DNA from: Uranotaenia lowii
Lineage: Eukaryota; Arthropoda; Insecta; Diptera; Culicidae
NCBI RefSeq assembly: GCF_029784155.1
Contig: NC_073693.1
Location: forward strand, 190,333,127-190,397,126
Length of the DNA stretch: 64,000 nucleotides
Direction: 5' to 3'
In this document: positions 43,101 to 56,600 of the stretch, piece after piece
Position numbering within the stretch: position 1 is the first letter of the stretch
Layout of the letters: every line of letters starts with the position of its first letter
The notes under the pieces: generated by a model
What the model was told of the DNA's origin: nothing
The model's input: only the letters and a program-made list of their open reading frames with translations
Database searches by the model: none
Translations under genes and position numbers: made by a program

Positions 43101-45174
43101 TCGATTCAATTTCGCTCTTGTCTTGGGCCAACTTTAGCTTTTTCTGACTGTTTCCTATCCTACTCATCTTCGCCTTTTCAGCTTTTGTATATTCTTACAT
43201 TGAATGAATTCGGCGATAGCATGAAAAGAACCGCTTAGACAAGGCGCATATACTTCGGACCCGAGAATACCCCGATAAAAGCAATATAACAGGCCACCTA
43301 CTTGATAAAATATTAATCTTTATTTCCTATCTCACACCATCGTGGCAGTTCAGTTGTATTGGGTTCTCTAGGGCCGGGTTTTCTTTCAGGGGTTTGTTTC
43401 GTTTGGGTTGAGAACATGCTTAGGTTAGGTGCCGAGTTTGCTCCTGTGTTTGTTATTTCAATAGAAGTAAAGGGCAAGAATGTTTTGCCTTGTCTGAGCC
43501 CTTACCTGACTGGGCCCGCAAATAGACATTCACAGATGCACCGGCCGGCAGCAACATTTTCACAGCCTACTCGTGAAGTCATTATTATATACAATTTGCT
43601 GGACTGATGTAAAGACGACACGAAAGGAGGAGAAAGTATGGATGCAATTATCATATTTATCTACTACACTCTTTTCGGGGTTGTTCCTTTGTTTTCGGTT
43701 GACAGGTGTAAGGAACCTACCGCATTTATGCTGCAGAGTGTAGCAACAATTAAGTCATTTCTCAGCTGTTGCTCCTCTAGGGACCCCGCTTATATATTAA
43801 TGAAAGTATGTTCATAGGTTAAGTGAAATATTCTCCCAGCCAAGCGCCAACTGGCGACACCTTGGACCTCGCTCACGGACTATCGAATGGAAAAATGTCT
43901 TCAACCGTCACGGCTCACTCATGGGATGAGACCCATTCTTTGTCCGAGGCTCAACATAAAGATGACCTCAACTGGAAAGTGTATTCTACATGAATAAATT
44001 TCGGCTTAAAATGTAGGCCTTTATCTTCCGTTTCCGTAGCTTATGTATTTTTACGAGCACTTACTTCGACGCTGAAAAGTTGTTTTAAAAAACAACTTTG
44101 TATCAGATGATTTTTGCCATCCGTCCCGCTTTTTTAGAAAATATCCCGCCGTCCCGCTTTTTTCTCAAAATGTCCCGCTTTTTTCTGAGAACACTTTTGT
44201 GGTAGACTCAACCCTCTCCGATTCTACCACTTCAAAATAGTTGTTCCGTGCTTGTGAAAACGCATCTTATAAAACCTCTCCTCGATCATTTTCGACTCCT
44301 GTCATTCTTTCTAATCTTCTTCTATTTATCTATGATTTCCAAAACTAGAAATATTTTAACTTGAGGAAAATGACATTCACCGATAAGGGTGCCAATTTAA
44401 ACTCATTGGTTCAAAACAGAAAATTATTCAAATATAATGATTTTTGTGATTTTCTTTCTCAAAATAAGCAGCATTTTTTCAAAGTTTATTGAAGACTAGA
44501 TTAAATAACTCGTTTAGTTCTTAGCATTTAAGGTTGCTAGAATATTTTCCAGACATATTCGAAACGAACGAATCCGGGCATTTTTATCTAAAAACCTTAT
44601 AAAATCCGGGCAATAGATTTCAAAATATATTATTTGATATATGGCATATTTGATAAAAATATCGGGATTATTCGATAATCAACAAAAAGAACACACTTGA
44701 AAATTTTTTTTTTCTTCAAAACACATAAGCAGATTTTTAGTCGTATTATAGGCTTCTTAAAAACTATTCATGATTATTCAGACAAAACTTGCTCAAAAAT
44801 ATCGCAAAAATAAAAATTTATAATAACTCAATCTATGTTTTTTTTTTGTTTGGTCAATTTCCGAAATAAAGTGATTAAATCTGGGAAAAATCCAGGCTTT
44901 TTTATACGAAATCCGGGCAACCGGGTTGGACCGAACTTTTCCTAAATTTTGTGTCAAATATCCGGGCAAGTCCTGATAAAACCAGGCAATCTGGTAAACT
45001 TTTCTTAGCATCACCTTAACAATCTGGTTTAGTCAAGCGTTCAAAATTGATTTATTTGGGCTGAATTATTCCTAAGATGTGGTTTTTACACTTTTTATTC
45101 ATTTTAAATGAAAATTGGCCGTTTTCAAAAATAATGTTATTTTCAGCATTTCATGGGTGGCGCGTTATATTGAG
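40150..45174. other. Mostly unique intron sequence, no gene seen
   Basis: No transposon coding region and no convincing exon. Minor repeats: TCCCGCTTTTTT three times at 44150-44195, and CCGGGCA several times at 44570-44970 with an inverted CCAGGC/ATCTGG tail, probably a decayed MITE at about 44560-44990. Confidence 0.35.
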
Positions 45175-45790
45175 CGAGGCTGGGTCATTCGGTCGAAAGT
45201 CATGAGGCCGAAAGCCATTCGCCCGAAGGTCATTCAGCCGATGGACGTTAGGCCGAATGGGCTATTTGGCTGAACAGGCCACTAGGCCGAATGGGTTATT
45301 CGGCGGACGGTTATCCAGCCGAATGCTGTTAGGTCGAAAGGACGCAAGGCCGAAAGGATGTTCGGCCGAATGATCACTAGGCCGGAAGGTCATGAGGCCG
45401 AACGGTTATTAGGCCGAATGGTCGTAAGGCCGAATGGTCGCAAGGCCGAATGGTCGTAAGGCCGAAAGGTCGTAAGGCCGAAAGTTCGTAAGGCCGAATG
45501 GTCGTAAGGGCAAATGGATGCTCGGTCGAAAGGTCGACCAGTTGGCCTAACAGTCATTCGGCCAAACGACCTTTCGGCCGAGCATGCAGACAAGTGTAAA
45601 AGATTTCTTATTGACCTAGCAACCATTCATGACGATCATTCAGCCTTATGACCATTCGGCCCAACGACCTTTCGGCCTAGCATCCATTCGCCTTTACAAC
45701 CGTTTGGCCCGCAACCATTCGGCCTAACGATCTTTCGGCCTAGCATCCATTCGGCCTACGACCTTTCGATCTTGCGATCATTCGGCCTAA
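45175..45790. repeat. GGCCGAA minisatellite that changes orientation
   Basis: The unit is about 16 bases, AGGCCGAATGGTCGTA, repeated with variation from 45175 to about 45540. After a junction near 45540-45620 the units continue as the complement (CATTCGGCCTAACGACCTTT) to 45790. The best-conserved block is 45410-45505. Confidence 0.9.
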
Positions 45791-46296
45791 TTTGAAAATG
45801 ATTCGAAGTTTGTGTGAATTTATGGATCAGTATTTAGAAGTTGTGAAAACAGGAACTGAAAGCTGGAACTGAAAGCTGGAAAGGGCGGGAAAAGTTGTTT
45901 TGTTGTGAGAACGATCGTGGACCAAAATCGGGATAAAAAAAAGGAAAAAAAGTGTTACTAAATACACCCGTCGAGGGAGGAACCCTGAGTAAGTTGATGA
46001 AAATGTTTATTTGCACGCACTTGTCCACCTCTTTTGTATTTGCATTAAGCGGTAAGATTGAACTTTTTTTTGCCATTTCCAATTGAATTTAACAACGAGA
46101 CAAATAATTTTTCGATATCATCCAACTTAATAATCATGATTGTGATTTTTGTTACGTCTTTTAATGCGTCCATAGTTATTCAACCCTCTACTGCACTGCA
46201 TTCTAACTCATATATGGTTCCAAGGTTTTTTTTACGTTTTTTACTATTTTAAATGCATTAAATATTTAAAATCCAATCAGCAAAATAATATTCTTG

Positions 46297-46695
46297 GCAT
46301 TATATTCTTTCATTTATAACCAAACAAAAACTAAAACGAATGATGAACATGTTAAGCATGTTTTTTTTCCAAGCTCTAAAAAAACGTTCAAAATATGTTA
46401 TCTAATTTTTTACACTATTCGAGACGGCGAGTTTTTTTTCCAAAAGCGTCCCCTGGAGCTAAATTTTGTTTGTTTCGATCAATTTCTATCTGAAAAACAT
46501 GAATACATACATCGAAATTTTCATAATTTAATCCTAAATTCACAAAAAATGTCCATTGCACACCGTGTAATGAAATTATTTCAAGAAGCCGATTGCACAC
46601 ACGGTGTGCAATGGCTAAGAGGAGATTGGAAAAAAACATTCTTATCATCATTCGTTTCAGTTTTTTGTTTTGTTATAAATGAAAGAATATAATGC
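46297..46695. mobile_element. Palindromic MITE, 399 bp
   Basis: GCATTATATTCTTTCATTTA at 46297 faces TAAATGAAAGAATATAATGC ending at 46695; arms extend about 50 bases (CAAACAAAAACTAAAACGAA). A second inner pair is CCATTGCACACCGTGT (46554) with ACACGGTGTGCAATGG (46597). The open frame across it is a by-product. Confidence 0.9.
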
Positions 46696-47328
46696 AAAGG
46701 ATATTATGTAATGTAGTTTAATTTTTTTTATTTTTCCAATTAAAATGTGTTTATTTATGAGATTTGTGAGCATGTTTTCAACTTAGTCGGTTTCAAGAGT
46801 TTCAACCAAATTTTTTCTTCGGCTTTTGTTCATTTCGAGAACTATTTAAGTACACGGTTTTTTTTTTCTATCTTATTTTTATAATAATTTAGAATTGTAT
46901 CATACAATATGAATAGCACCTTAAAAAGAGGTTGATTTTTCCAACATTTCATGAAGGCACAACGAGTGGAAAGTTAAAATTTCAAAAGTTTCAGTTCAAT
47001 ATCGAACTAGAATTAACTAGAAATTCAGTTATTTATTGTTAAAATACATTCCATGAACAAAAATTAAAATCAATGAAGATGATATTATAAGCCAACACCA
47101 TAGAGCAGAGGCTAATTTCATTTGCTTTTGTAATAAAAAGTTGTTGAAAGTAACCATTAATTTTAAATTTGATTTGATCATTCGTTTAATTGAATACCTA
47201 GAGTAAATAATGTGTTCAACTATGAGAAACAGATTTCAAGAACACCTTTGTGAATGTGGTTTAAAATTGTTCTGATTTTTCCTGATTTTTGAAAAATGGT
47301 CTTTTAAACGTACTGAAGGGGGTCGTCT

Positions 47329-48165
47329 ATACAAGATAATATTGTTTTCGTGATATTGGCGTTACTTTTCGTCGGATTGTGTTGAAAATTTGCACATAAG
47401 TATTTTGAAAGACGAGCAATTGATTTCAGGTGTCAAATTTTGTGTAAGGGGTCAGCCAAAGGGGTCGTCCATATTAACTGTTTGCTGTTTTTGCGATAAT
47501 GACGTTATTATACATCGTATTCAGATGAAAATTGGTACACGATAGTTTTGAGTGACGTGCGATCAATTTGTGGTATCAAATTCAGTGTAAGGGGCCGGAA
47601 AAAGGGGTCGTCCATTTTAACTTGTCAATATCTTAGTGACATTCACGTTTTTATACATAGGATTGGGATGAAAATTTGCACATAGAAATTATCAGGGACA
47701 AACAATTGATTTTATTCATCAAAATTAAAGTCAGGGGTTTGTCAAAGGGGTTGTCCATATTTACTATTCACTGTTAATACGATATTGTCGTTAATATACA
47801 TCGGATTCAGATGGAAATTGGCACACGAGAGTTTTGAGGACAAGCAATCGATTTCAGATATCAAATTCAGTGTAAGGGGACGGCAAAGTGGGTCGTCCAT
47901 ATTAACCTTTCAATATTTTTGCAATATCGTCGTTAGTATACATTGGATTGGGATGAAAATTTGTGGAAGTTTTTAGGGACAGGCAATCGATTGCAGATGT
48001 CAAATGTTTTGCCAGGGGTCGACAAAAGGGGTCGTCCATATTCATAATTTTTTCACTTTTTTTATCAATATTGACGTTATTATTCAATGGATTGCTTTGA
48101 AAATTTGCACACGGGAATTTTTAAGGAAGGGCAATCGTTTTCTGATATCAAAGATTGTATAGAAA
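47329..48165 (+). repeat. Six-copy tandem array, about 140-bp units, alternating subtypes
   Basis: GGTCGTCCATA-type anchors start at 47331, 47463, 47606, 47749, 47891 and 48030 (spacing 132-143). Each unit continues with a GACGTTATTATACAT-like part and GATGAAAATTTGCACA. Units 2 and 4 share CAGATGRAAATTGGYACACG; units 3 and 5 share GGATTGGGATGAAAATTTG. This gives a two-unit higher-order pattern. Confidence 0.88.
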
Positions 48166-51100
48166 ACCACAAAAAAAGTGTTGATTTTTCATTTTATCAT
48201 TTCATGATACACTTTTCATTTTCATTTAAGAATTGTTATTTGGGTTGCCTCCATAGTGGTTGTATGGCAAATTTTCACTACTCACATAAAATCAGCTTCT
48301 CCATTACCTATAATTTCTCTTTTTGATTGCACTAACTGTTGGATCTGCGCCATATTGAATACTGTATTCTTTCACATAGTTTTTTTTTGTTTTTTTTTTG
48401 CTTCTAAATGTTTTATATAAGTCAAGCAAACATTCACGCAATTAGTGCCTACGTGAAAATCCAGGAGAATTTAACGTTTTCTTTTCGGCTGAGTGTATGG
48501 CCTTGGAAAGTCATTCAAACACGGTGTGCAATTCGTCTCGAGTGGATTAAACAATAGAAATTACACAATAGGTAATAAAAAGGGCAAGCTTTACAAGAAA
48601 AGGTTTTGCGAAAAATATTTTTTCTGATTTACTGCCGATTTTTAACTTTCAACTTGTAAGTATAATTTCTTTACAAGTTGGTGGTTTATGATTTTTTAAT
48701 TTTTTCGGTTTGTTTTGAACGATTATCTAAGAAAGATCCATGAAAATGCTGATAATATCAACCGCCATGCATAATAAAATTATCGTTTTATATTAACAGG
48801 GGCTTGCTAGAACTCCCATAAGAAGATTTTCTAGAAAAATTACGCAGAACAGAGATTAGTCCAAAAGATAATAATTTTTTTCAGAAATACTTGAAAATGC
48901 ATGAGGAACAACCCATATGAGTCCGGCTTTGATCTGCGGAAAAAGCCGAAAAGCGAACTACTCTGATGTAAATACGTACGTGTCCATATCGAGTCATTTA
49001 ATTTCAAAGAAATGGGCCTTCTTTCTAGGAACTAAGTGAATCTGAGTATTCAAGTTCCTAGCCGAGATTTTCGGAAACTTAATCTGGCCGTCGAAGCGTT
49101 CGTTTGACTTCAAAGTGTGCAAGTTGTTGGTATTTAAATTAAGTTCGATTAATTCTTGTACCAGTTCTGAGAAAGTAACTTCAGAAACCAATATGTACTG
49201 AATTTTCTTCAATGTGTTTTTAATTCTTGTATAGTATAGTATTTCTTGTCTTGGTTATAAAAACTTAGTCTGGAAAAAGGTCAATCAACCAGAGAGTTCC
49301 GCGACTTTTATTTGTATTTTATGATTATTTATAAAGCATAGACTTTGCAAATTTTGTTCCTATAGTACACGCAGTCCTGCAGATGGTTTTGAATACAATA
49401 TTTTCTAGAAAACCAAGTTTCATACATTTTTACTCAGTCTCCTTTGCATTTTGAGTATAAAAATAATATGTAAATTTATCGTTGCTTGGTGTGACGACCT
49501 TTCTCTATGGATAAAATGCCCGGATAAATCATACTTTTAAGAAATTCATTCACAAAATAATCTCGCAAAATTGATGTAATGTAGCAGTGCTGTTAATTCA
49601 ATCGTCACGGAACCATCATCCTGCCATTAAAGGCAAGTGGATAGTTTTCAAAAATGTTCGGAAGCAAGATTAACCGTAATTTGCTTCCATTCATACTGTT
49701 GATACCGTAATATGTTCAACCCCTCTATTGCAGAAACATCAACAGTTATGCTTCATAACTTACTACCTTCCGAGCAGAAATATTGACACAAATTATGTTG
49801 TAAGTGAGAGCATTCGAAAGCGGGTGCCAGGTCTTTTGGTTGGTTGTATAGAACAGGCACTTTGCATACATTGCCTTCTATTCAAAAAGCGGGACCTACA
49901 TGTGTTCTGGCTGGGTAGATCCTTCCTGCTCCAGCTGTTAGCGTTTCCGTTTTCCTTGTTTTCAATGTTGTAAGGCACACATCCCTTCGCTTTGCCGTTG
50001 TACAAACGAACCGGGAACTGCGCCTCCGCCTTTTCCTGTCTGGCTGCTTTTGTAATTGCGCCAAGGCGACAGGAAAAAATACTCTTTGGTATGCACAAGA
50101 TATTTCACCCGATATGGGAAATATAGCGTATAGGTAGTCGCGTAAGGCCCTTGAAATTTATTTGTGGGACTTTTTGGAAGAACCGCCACGATTTTACCTT
50201 TGCGTTACCTCCTCTCCTCGCGTTGCTGTTGCAACGATTTTCAATTCCAGCCAAACTTTACCCGCACACTGCACGGCAGAACCTCGCAATGACAGGAACG
50301 GGCTGGCTGAAACACCATACCGATATGCCTTGGCTTTAGTTTTTTCCCGTATCTTGATGGTTATTTTATTGCATTCCTTCATACGTCTTGTTCTTTTTTT
50401 CGCTTGAAAGTATTTTTCGCAGACTTTTGAATCCTAGATTGCGTCCTGTAAGCTCATTAATCATGTTTTAAATTTGATTAAGAATAGTAACTATTATTCA
50501 CAAAGGCCGAGTTATTTTAAGGCAGATTCTAAGTGTCAATTTGCTTAGCCTTTTACAACTATAAAATGAGTGTTAAAAAGTTCAACATCTGGAATTAATC
50601 CAAATGCTAACTTAAGCTATGAACTCGGGTTCCTGTCAATCTTTTTCTAGACGTCAGTATGACGTACATTGATTCTAAGTAAATATTCCGTATTAATAGT
50701 CGCGAATTGATAACTCCAAATGTGTTCTCTTTGACGCGTTTTTGTGTATCCCCCTTAAAGTTTGGAATGCATTACTCGCAAGTTTATTCTTGTAGTTTTT
50801 TTTTCTTCTCCCGAATGTAACCGTCATATGAACCAGTCCGGGATAATTTTGTCCGGAGCTCACCACGTTCGGACCTGATACGATCTGCTCTCTCCAGGGT
50901 TCGCTGCTAGAGTGTATATTTCTTTTCCGTCTTTCCTTTTCGATCTACAACTTTTTTTTTGTTTATGAAATGTGAGAACGAAACACTAAACAAGCTGTGA
51001 GGTACATTCCAGAGTTTACCTTTTCTTCTTTGTAGTGCATTGCTCACTTCACTTCTTGATCGCCGGTCAGTCGAAGTTTACCTTTGCTTTCGGTCTCAGG

Positions 51101-51643
51101 CCTCAGCTCAGCTCTGCTGGCTGGCTGGAGGAGAGTAACAAATTTCGGACTTTCGACTTCGTTCCATTTTTCCCTTCCCGAGCGGCAGCCAGCACCTTGG
51201 GCTGCATCGAATCGGAACGCGGCACACGGTGCACAAACACATATGCAAAGCTTTCACACACGTACAGTGAAATTGATTCGAACGAGAGCGGCATGAAAGC
51301 AGCTTCAGCAAATACTGACGATTTTTCGTATAATTATCTGATTTCCGATATCTACGATCTGTTGATCTCTCGTGGCTGTTTTATTTGTGTATTTAGAAGG
51401 GGTTGAACTTGCTACGGGTTTCCATTAGGTTTGGCTATCTGGTCCAGTTCCACACCACAATTACTCGCAGACATTTCAATCGGGAAGAAACATCATCATA
51501 TTCCCATCAGAAAGGGTTAGGAGCGGTAGTTCATTATTCCTTAACAAATTTTGATCGAGATAGAAACCGTTCAGTTTGTTTTTATAAATAGAAGCTAAGA
51601 AATTTTTGCGTAGTATAAATCTGTACTGCTAGTAAGGTTATCC
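48166..51643. other. Mostly unique intron sequence, no gene seen
   Basis: A small inverted repeat, CAACTTGTAA with TTACAAGTTG (48652-48682), is present. GC-richer patches at 49850-50300 and 51050-51250 give chance frames on both strands; none shows splice borders or family motifs. Confidence 0.35.
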
Positions 51644-51946
51644 AAAAATAGGGTTATGTTTCGGAATCACATCAAATTTATATGGAAACTTGACATGTTT
51701 TGTTTTAGTGCAACTGCAAAAAGCACATTTTTGATTCTAACTTTTATGCACATGCATCGATTGCTATTAAGGGTACAAGAGAGATATTATCATCTGGAAC
51801 GGTCCATACAAATTTTAGGTTCGTTGAGCTAAAAGATCCCTTAGAGTTAACCAAATGCGTGCCAAAATTTGGCACGGGGCCTTCTGGCAGACCAAGGAAC
51901 GATTTCAGCCTCCAAGGTTTTGATTCCGGAACATAACTCTATTTTT
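51644..51946. mobile_element. MITE with AAAAATAGGGTTATGTTTCGG ends
   Basis: AAAAATAGGGTTATGTTTC at 51644 faces CCGGAACATAACTCTATTTT ending at 51946. No coding capacity. Confidence 0.75.
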
Positions 51947-52170
51947 GAATCCCTAACTGCCTTTTTAATGTTTTTTTTTATCACAGATGCAAATTATTCG
52001 AAAACAGATCAATTCCATTCAAATTTTTGCTTTTGAATCAAAAAACAGGCTTCAAATTCAAAAAATACTAATGTTTTTAAATAGTCAAACACTATTTCTC
52101 TAGTTTTAAGTCATAGATGGCAGCACTATCTTGCAATTCAACCGAATTGATGCCCATTTTCGTATACCCG

Positions 52171-53607
52171 CACGCTGGAAATTATTAAACCATTTACGAT
52201 TCAAAAATAACCATTTTTGACCTTTTCCCGGGAAATGTCATTTTATGAGTTCTCCATGAGAAGCCATAAAATGACTTCTAGGGGAGAAGTTCGAATATGG
52301 TTATTTTTCAATCGTAAGAGACAGTACCCTAGAAGTAGGGAAAATGGTTATTTTTGAACCGTAATTCGGAAAGCAGAATTGCAAATTTGGAAATTTTCAA
52401 AATTGTAGCTAAAAAATTCAAAAAAATACGAGTTTTCATTTTTTATATTTTATTTCTTGTTTGTTAAACATGTATGTTAACTGTACAGGCTTTCAGGTTA
52501 TCGTCAGTGAGGGATTCCTTAACAAAACTGTTTTCAGATTCTGCTCCGTCAGAAGTTTTTCTAAATGGCGCTTTTTTTACGTTCGACTGGTTTTACTGAT
52601 GGATGTGGCCAAAATCAAATTCGCGCGTTTTATTCCTTGTGAATATTGTGAGGCGACGCGCTGAGGAAAAGCATCACCTGCTAGTAGTAATAAAGCCGAA
52701 GTTAAATTCTTCCAAGATAGCCACCAAATCCAAAAACGAAAACGATTCTAGTCACAGAGCGGGGCAGCGCCGGAATTGATGGACCCATTTACCCAACATG
52801 GGCATTCCGACAGGCTGAAAAAACACTCCAAGCCGTCCAATGAAAAATACTACCGAAGTGGAACGGTTTTCCGGTAACCCTACAAAAGTTGTTTTCAGAA
52901 AAGAATTTGAAAAAAAAGGTAAGAATTCACATACTTGACTTACTTGAGAATGCTAACGCTCGAGTTTTGGTCCATCCAGGCCAGGGTGGTGCCAAAGCTG
53001 TAGGCTCAAGCCAGCTTCGGAGTGTTTCCGATGATCCAGCTGTCATTCCGAGACTTCCGAGACGGCTTCTTGACATTTTGATCTGAAAGATCCATATATG
53101 TTGCAGCAAATTCAGTTAGGAAAAAATCCCGACAGCAAACAAATCTATCAGTTTCACAATGGCCAGTCCGACCCGATTCAGGTTTTCGGATGGTACGGAA
53201 AATGACCGTACCAGCTTTTCAAAGCTCCCGATTGAAGGAGAACCTCCAGATTTCAGCATCCTATTCTGGAATAAACAATTCAGTTCTAGTTTCGATCACC
53301 TAGCAAATAATTGACTTACCTTCAGAAGAGGATGTTCGCCGTATGATTTTGATCCCTAAAGCAGTATAAATCGATTGATATTTTCTCCTCGTAAAACGCA
53401 CCCGGCTACAGAATCAATCATTTGCAAAATGGCGCTGATGAGGCACAAAATTTTTCAAGCATTTTGTGGTTAATGCTCGAGAACTACCAAAATGGTTAAA
53501 AAAAATTCTAGAAAAATTGTTGAAAAATAACCATATTGGAGGTTTTGAAGCAAAACTCTTAAAATGGTTATTGAAGAACCAAAAATGGTTATATAAAAAT
53601 GAGCGTG
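52171..53607 (-). mobile_element. CACGCT-family element G2, 1437 bp, gene-bearing
   Basis: The ends CACGCTGG (52171) and GAGCGTG (53607) are flanked on both sides by CG. The 52171-52380 end matches the right end of G and the 53440-53607 end matches the left end of G, so the element is on the minus strand. It is uninterrupted at the F2 site. The cargo is also on the minus strand, as expected from G and G3. Confidence 0.85.
52449..53082 (-). pseudogene. Captured gene fragment in element G2
   Basis: Exon 53082-52945 (TTTCAG acceptor, GTAAGT donor) reads IKMSRSRLGSLGMTAGSSET, LRSWLEPTALAPPWPGWTKT and RALAFS. A further exon starts at 52879 (TTGTAG acceptor) with VTGKPFHFGSIFHWTAWSVF before a stop. 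AATAAA (minus) lies near 52449-52454. It is different from the cargoes of G and G3. Family not recognised. Confidence 0.45.
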
Positions 53608-56600
53608 CGGGATTAATTCAGGTGTGCTGAATGATTTTGGTCAAGAAATAAGTACTTCGTACCATGTGAACGCCTTGGAAATTCTAAGATCACTAGTTCA
53701 AAAAATTAGAAATGCATCAAGGTCATTAGAAGCGAATTTCTTGGACCGATAATCAGAATAATGTTGTACTTTCCGATGGAGCTTGATGGACCAGATGGCT
53801 AGCAGTATTATTGGTATGAATTGCAATTGAATCGGAAGTGGAAACGAGCAGGAGTTTTGGCGGTGGTATATTCTCGTGCTGGTGATTTTTTTAAATCAGG
53901 AAAAGCTTTCTGCAGCGTGAACTCCAACCAAACTATGCTGGAAAACTTCTTCAACAAGATGAATATGGGCCTAAATAAACCTGGACAATCAATATTGAAA
54001 CTTAATTCGGTTTTAACTGCAAGATCGTGCTGCCATCTACAGCTTCAAACTGGAAAAAGTGTGGTTTACTGAAAAAAATCTAGGTTTTTGAAGTTTTTGA
54101 GGGTTACATTACAACCTGTGTTTTCTGATTCAAAATAAACCCAGAATGTTTGCTCATCATTTCACGTCATTTGAATAAAGAAAGTAAGTAGTTTGGTAAA
54201 GAATTACAGGTCAAATGTCAAATTCCTTAGTTCTAGAAGAGCATCTCTTTAAACCCCCCTTGAAAACCTTTGAAAACCTTTGGAATTCTAGAAAACTCCT
54301 TAAAATGCAATTATCTATTCAAATAATTAGTAGAAGCATTATTATTCACTTTAACACAGTAAATTTTTAGAAATAATCTTGTTTTTGTTGAAAAACACAA
54401 GTGGTACTATTCTTAATTCACACCCTTTTTCCATATTGTTGGTCCTCAACGCATATTGCTACGTCCAAAAAAAAATTAACTTATGCTTGATTTATCCGTT
54501 AAACAATTCAAAACAAATTGTAGAAAAAAAATTTGGTGATGTTCAATCATTCATATGTTTACTAGCGAAAAACATAGTGGTACTATTCTTATTTCGCTCA
54601 CTATAGTAAAAGTCTGTTTTCGGACGAAAAAACGTTCCCGCTTTCCAATAATAATAACTAACTCAAAAAATTTCAGAGAAAACGCAGCATAACTTTTTGA
54701 TATTTCTCGGTGTGTTTAACCTCTCAAAGTATAAAAGTTGCAATTCCATATATTTTACATAAAAATTCAGATTTTATTCTTCTCCATTACAAAAACCAGA
54801 ATCTATAAAACAGTAACCTATAATTAGTGTAAATTCCTACACAATTCTTTGCCACTCAACGTATCAAAGCAGTTTCGTAAATCAAAATGAACGCAAGCAG
54901 GCTGCACTGGAATTATCGTGCGATGCAAATTATTTGCTCAATTTCCCGAACAGCATTCCGGGAGTACCGGCAATTCCATACAGATTAAGTAATTATACTC
55001 CGTGTCAGTTTGTGCGTTTCGTTTATATGTAGAACATTGCCGGGCTATGGTAATTGAATCTCGAACTGGAAACTAGTTCGCTTATTATCTCATCACTCTG
55101 GCGGAGAGATCTGACCGGGCCGAAGTGAGTCTTTCAAATGTACGACTGGCTGAGGCAATAAATGTTCGGTCGGAACTCGCGCCTGACTGATACGCTTTGG
55201 GCCAACCCCGATCGTTCTGCTTTTGTTCTAGATATTCACACCATGATGTCCAAGACGATGATTCCACCAGATTGAGTCATGGTGGTCGAGTGGTGCACCT
55301 ATAAGCAACCATGACCGCGGCATTAAAAAGAGAATCTGGAAATAAAGTGAATTGAGAAGCTAATCATTGATACGTTCCGCAATTTTCAACGCGTAGAGCA
55401 TTAGGTTTTTAATTCTAAAGCAAACAGTACCGCGCTTCATGGTTTCGGTCGTAAACCCTAGCTGACGTTGAGAATCCGAATGAGTCATTTTCTCGGTCAA
55501 ATCGCTGAAACAATTTTCATTTCTTGCGTTGAGATAACCACAAGTTGCACGGAATGGCAGAAGCATTTCATTCGAATCACCTGCGTGCCTCCTAAATTTG
55601 GATAGAGCATAATGGTACCTACACATGTACTTCATTTCTAAAGTGTCCAAGAAAAGAAAAACCCACCTCCAAAGAAATGGAAGATCTTTTTATCACAACC
55701 CATCAGATTTTATACTTAAAAACTTGCAGCAGCCCATACGGCATCTTTTTATATCGCAAAAATCCAGTTTTGCAGTTCCTTTACTTTTCCTGTTTCCCAA
55801 TCCAGCTGTGCATTCCAAACTTTTCTTCATTTACCTTTTCTGGTTCTCATCCGCATCTCACTATGTATAGTATACCTACACCTCGACGATGAGATGTAAC
55901 ACCAGAGCCAGAGCCTGACCGAACCGATTGCTGAACGAAATTCATTCCGGGATGGCGAGGCCGTCTGGAATAAATTCCAGCCCGAAGTTACTTGAACTCT
56001 GGGCTTCTCTCTTAGCTGGGAAGAAGCCGATCACATTTCGATAAGTCATAAACGGCAACGGAACGTTCAACTTCTTTTCTTTCTGAAACGGCCAGGATTA
56101 ATGAAGATACCACAGATGAAGAGAAGGAACGGATGAGCTTAATCCTCAACGTTCAGCTAGAGAATTTTGGAGTTATTCAAAAACACAATGTTATGCCTTC
56201 AAAGCACTTTAGGGCATTTGAGGGTTTAAAAGAAGCTCGACGTTTTCTGCTCTATTCATTGCTTTAAAATTGTATCGTACCCTTGAAGAATGTAAGGAAG
56301 CTTATAGATTCCTCTAGTTGACAAATTTCCCAAGCTTGCCAATTTCCTTTCTGTATCTCAAATCGATTATGTCAAGCTTTTCGGGTCGTGTCCTAGACAG
56401 GATTAATGATGACTTAAACCCAAATTTAGGCCTCCATTATATGGTTTGTTGAGGCTCAAAGCTCTAATCTGATCTTTAAGAGATTAATTATATTCGCCTA
56501 AATTTCTTTTTCAGTCAGTATTGATTTTCTTTTGATAGAACTGCCCCGTTACTAAAACTCGCCGGCCCATGCTCTTGTTATTTAAGCGAACATCATTGGA

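Noticed and set aside
46294..46692. 132-codon open frame on the plus strand
   Set aside because: It coincides with a palindromic MITE; composition is low-complexity and no family is recognisable.
51035..51406. 123-codon open frame on the plus strand
   Set aside because: No splice borders, no motif, and other frames in the same GC-richer patch are equally open, so it looks like chance.
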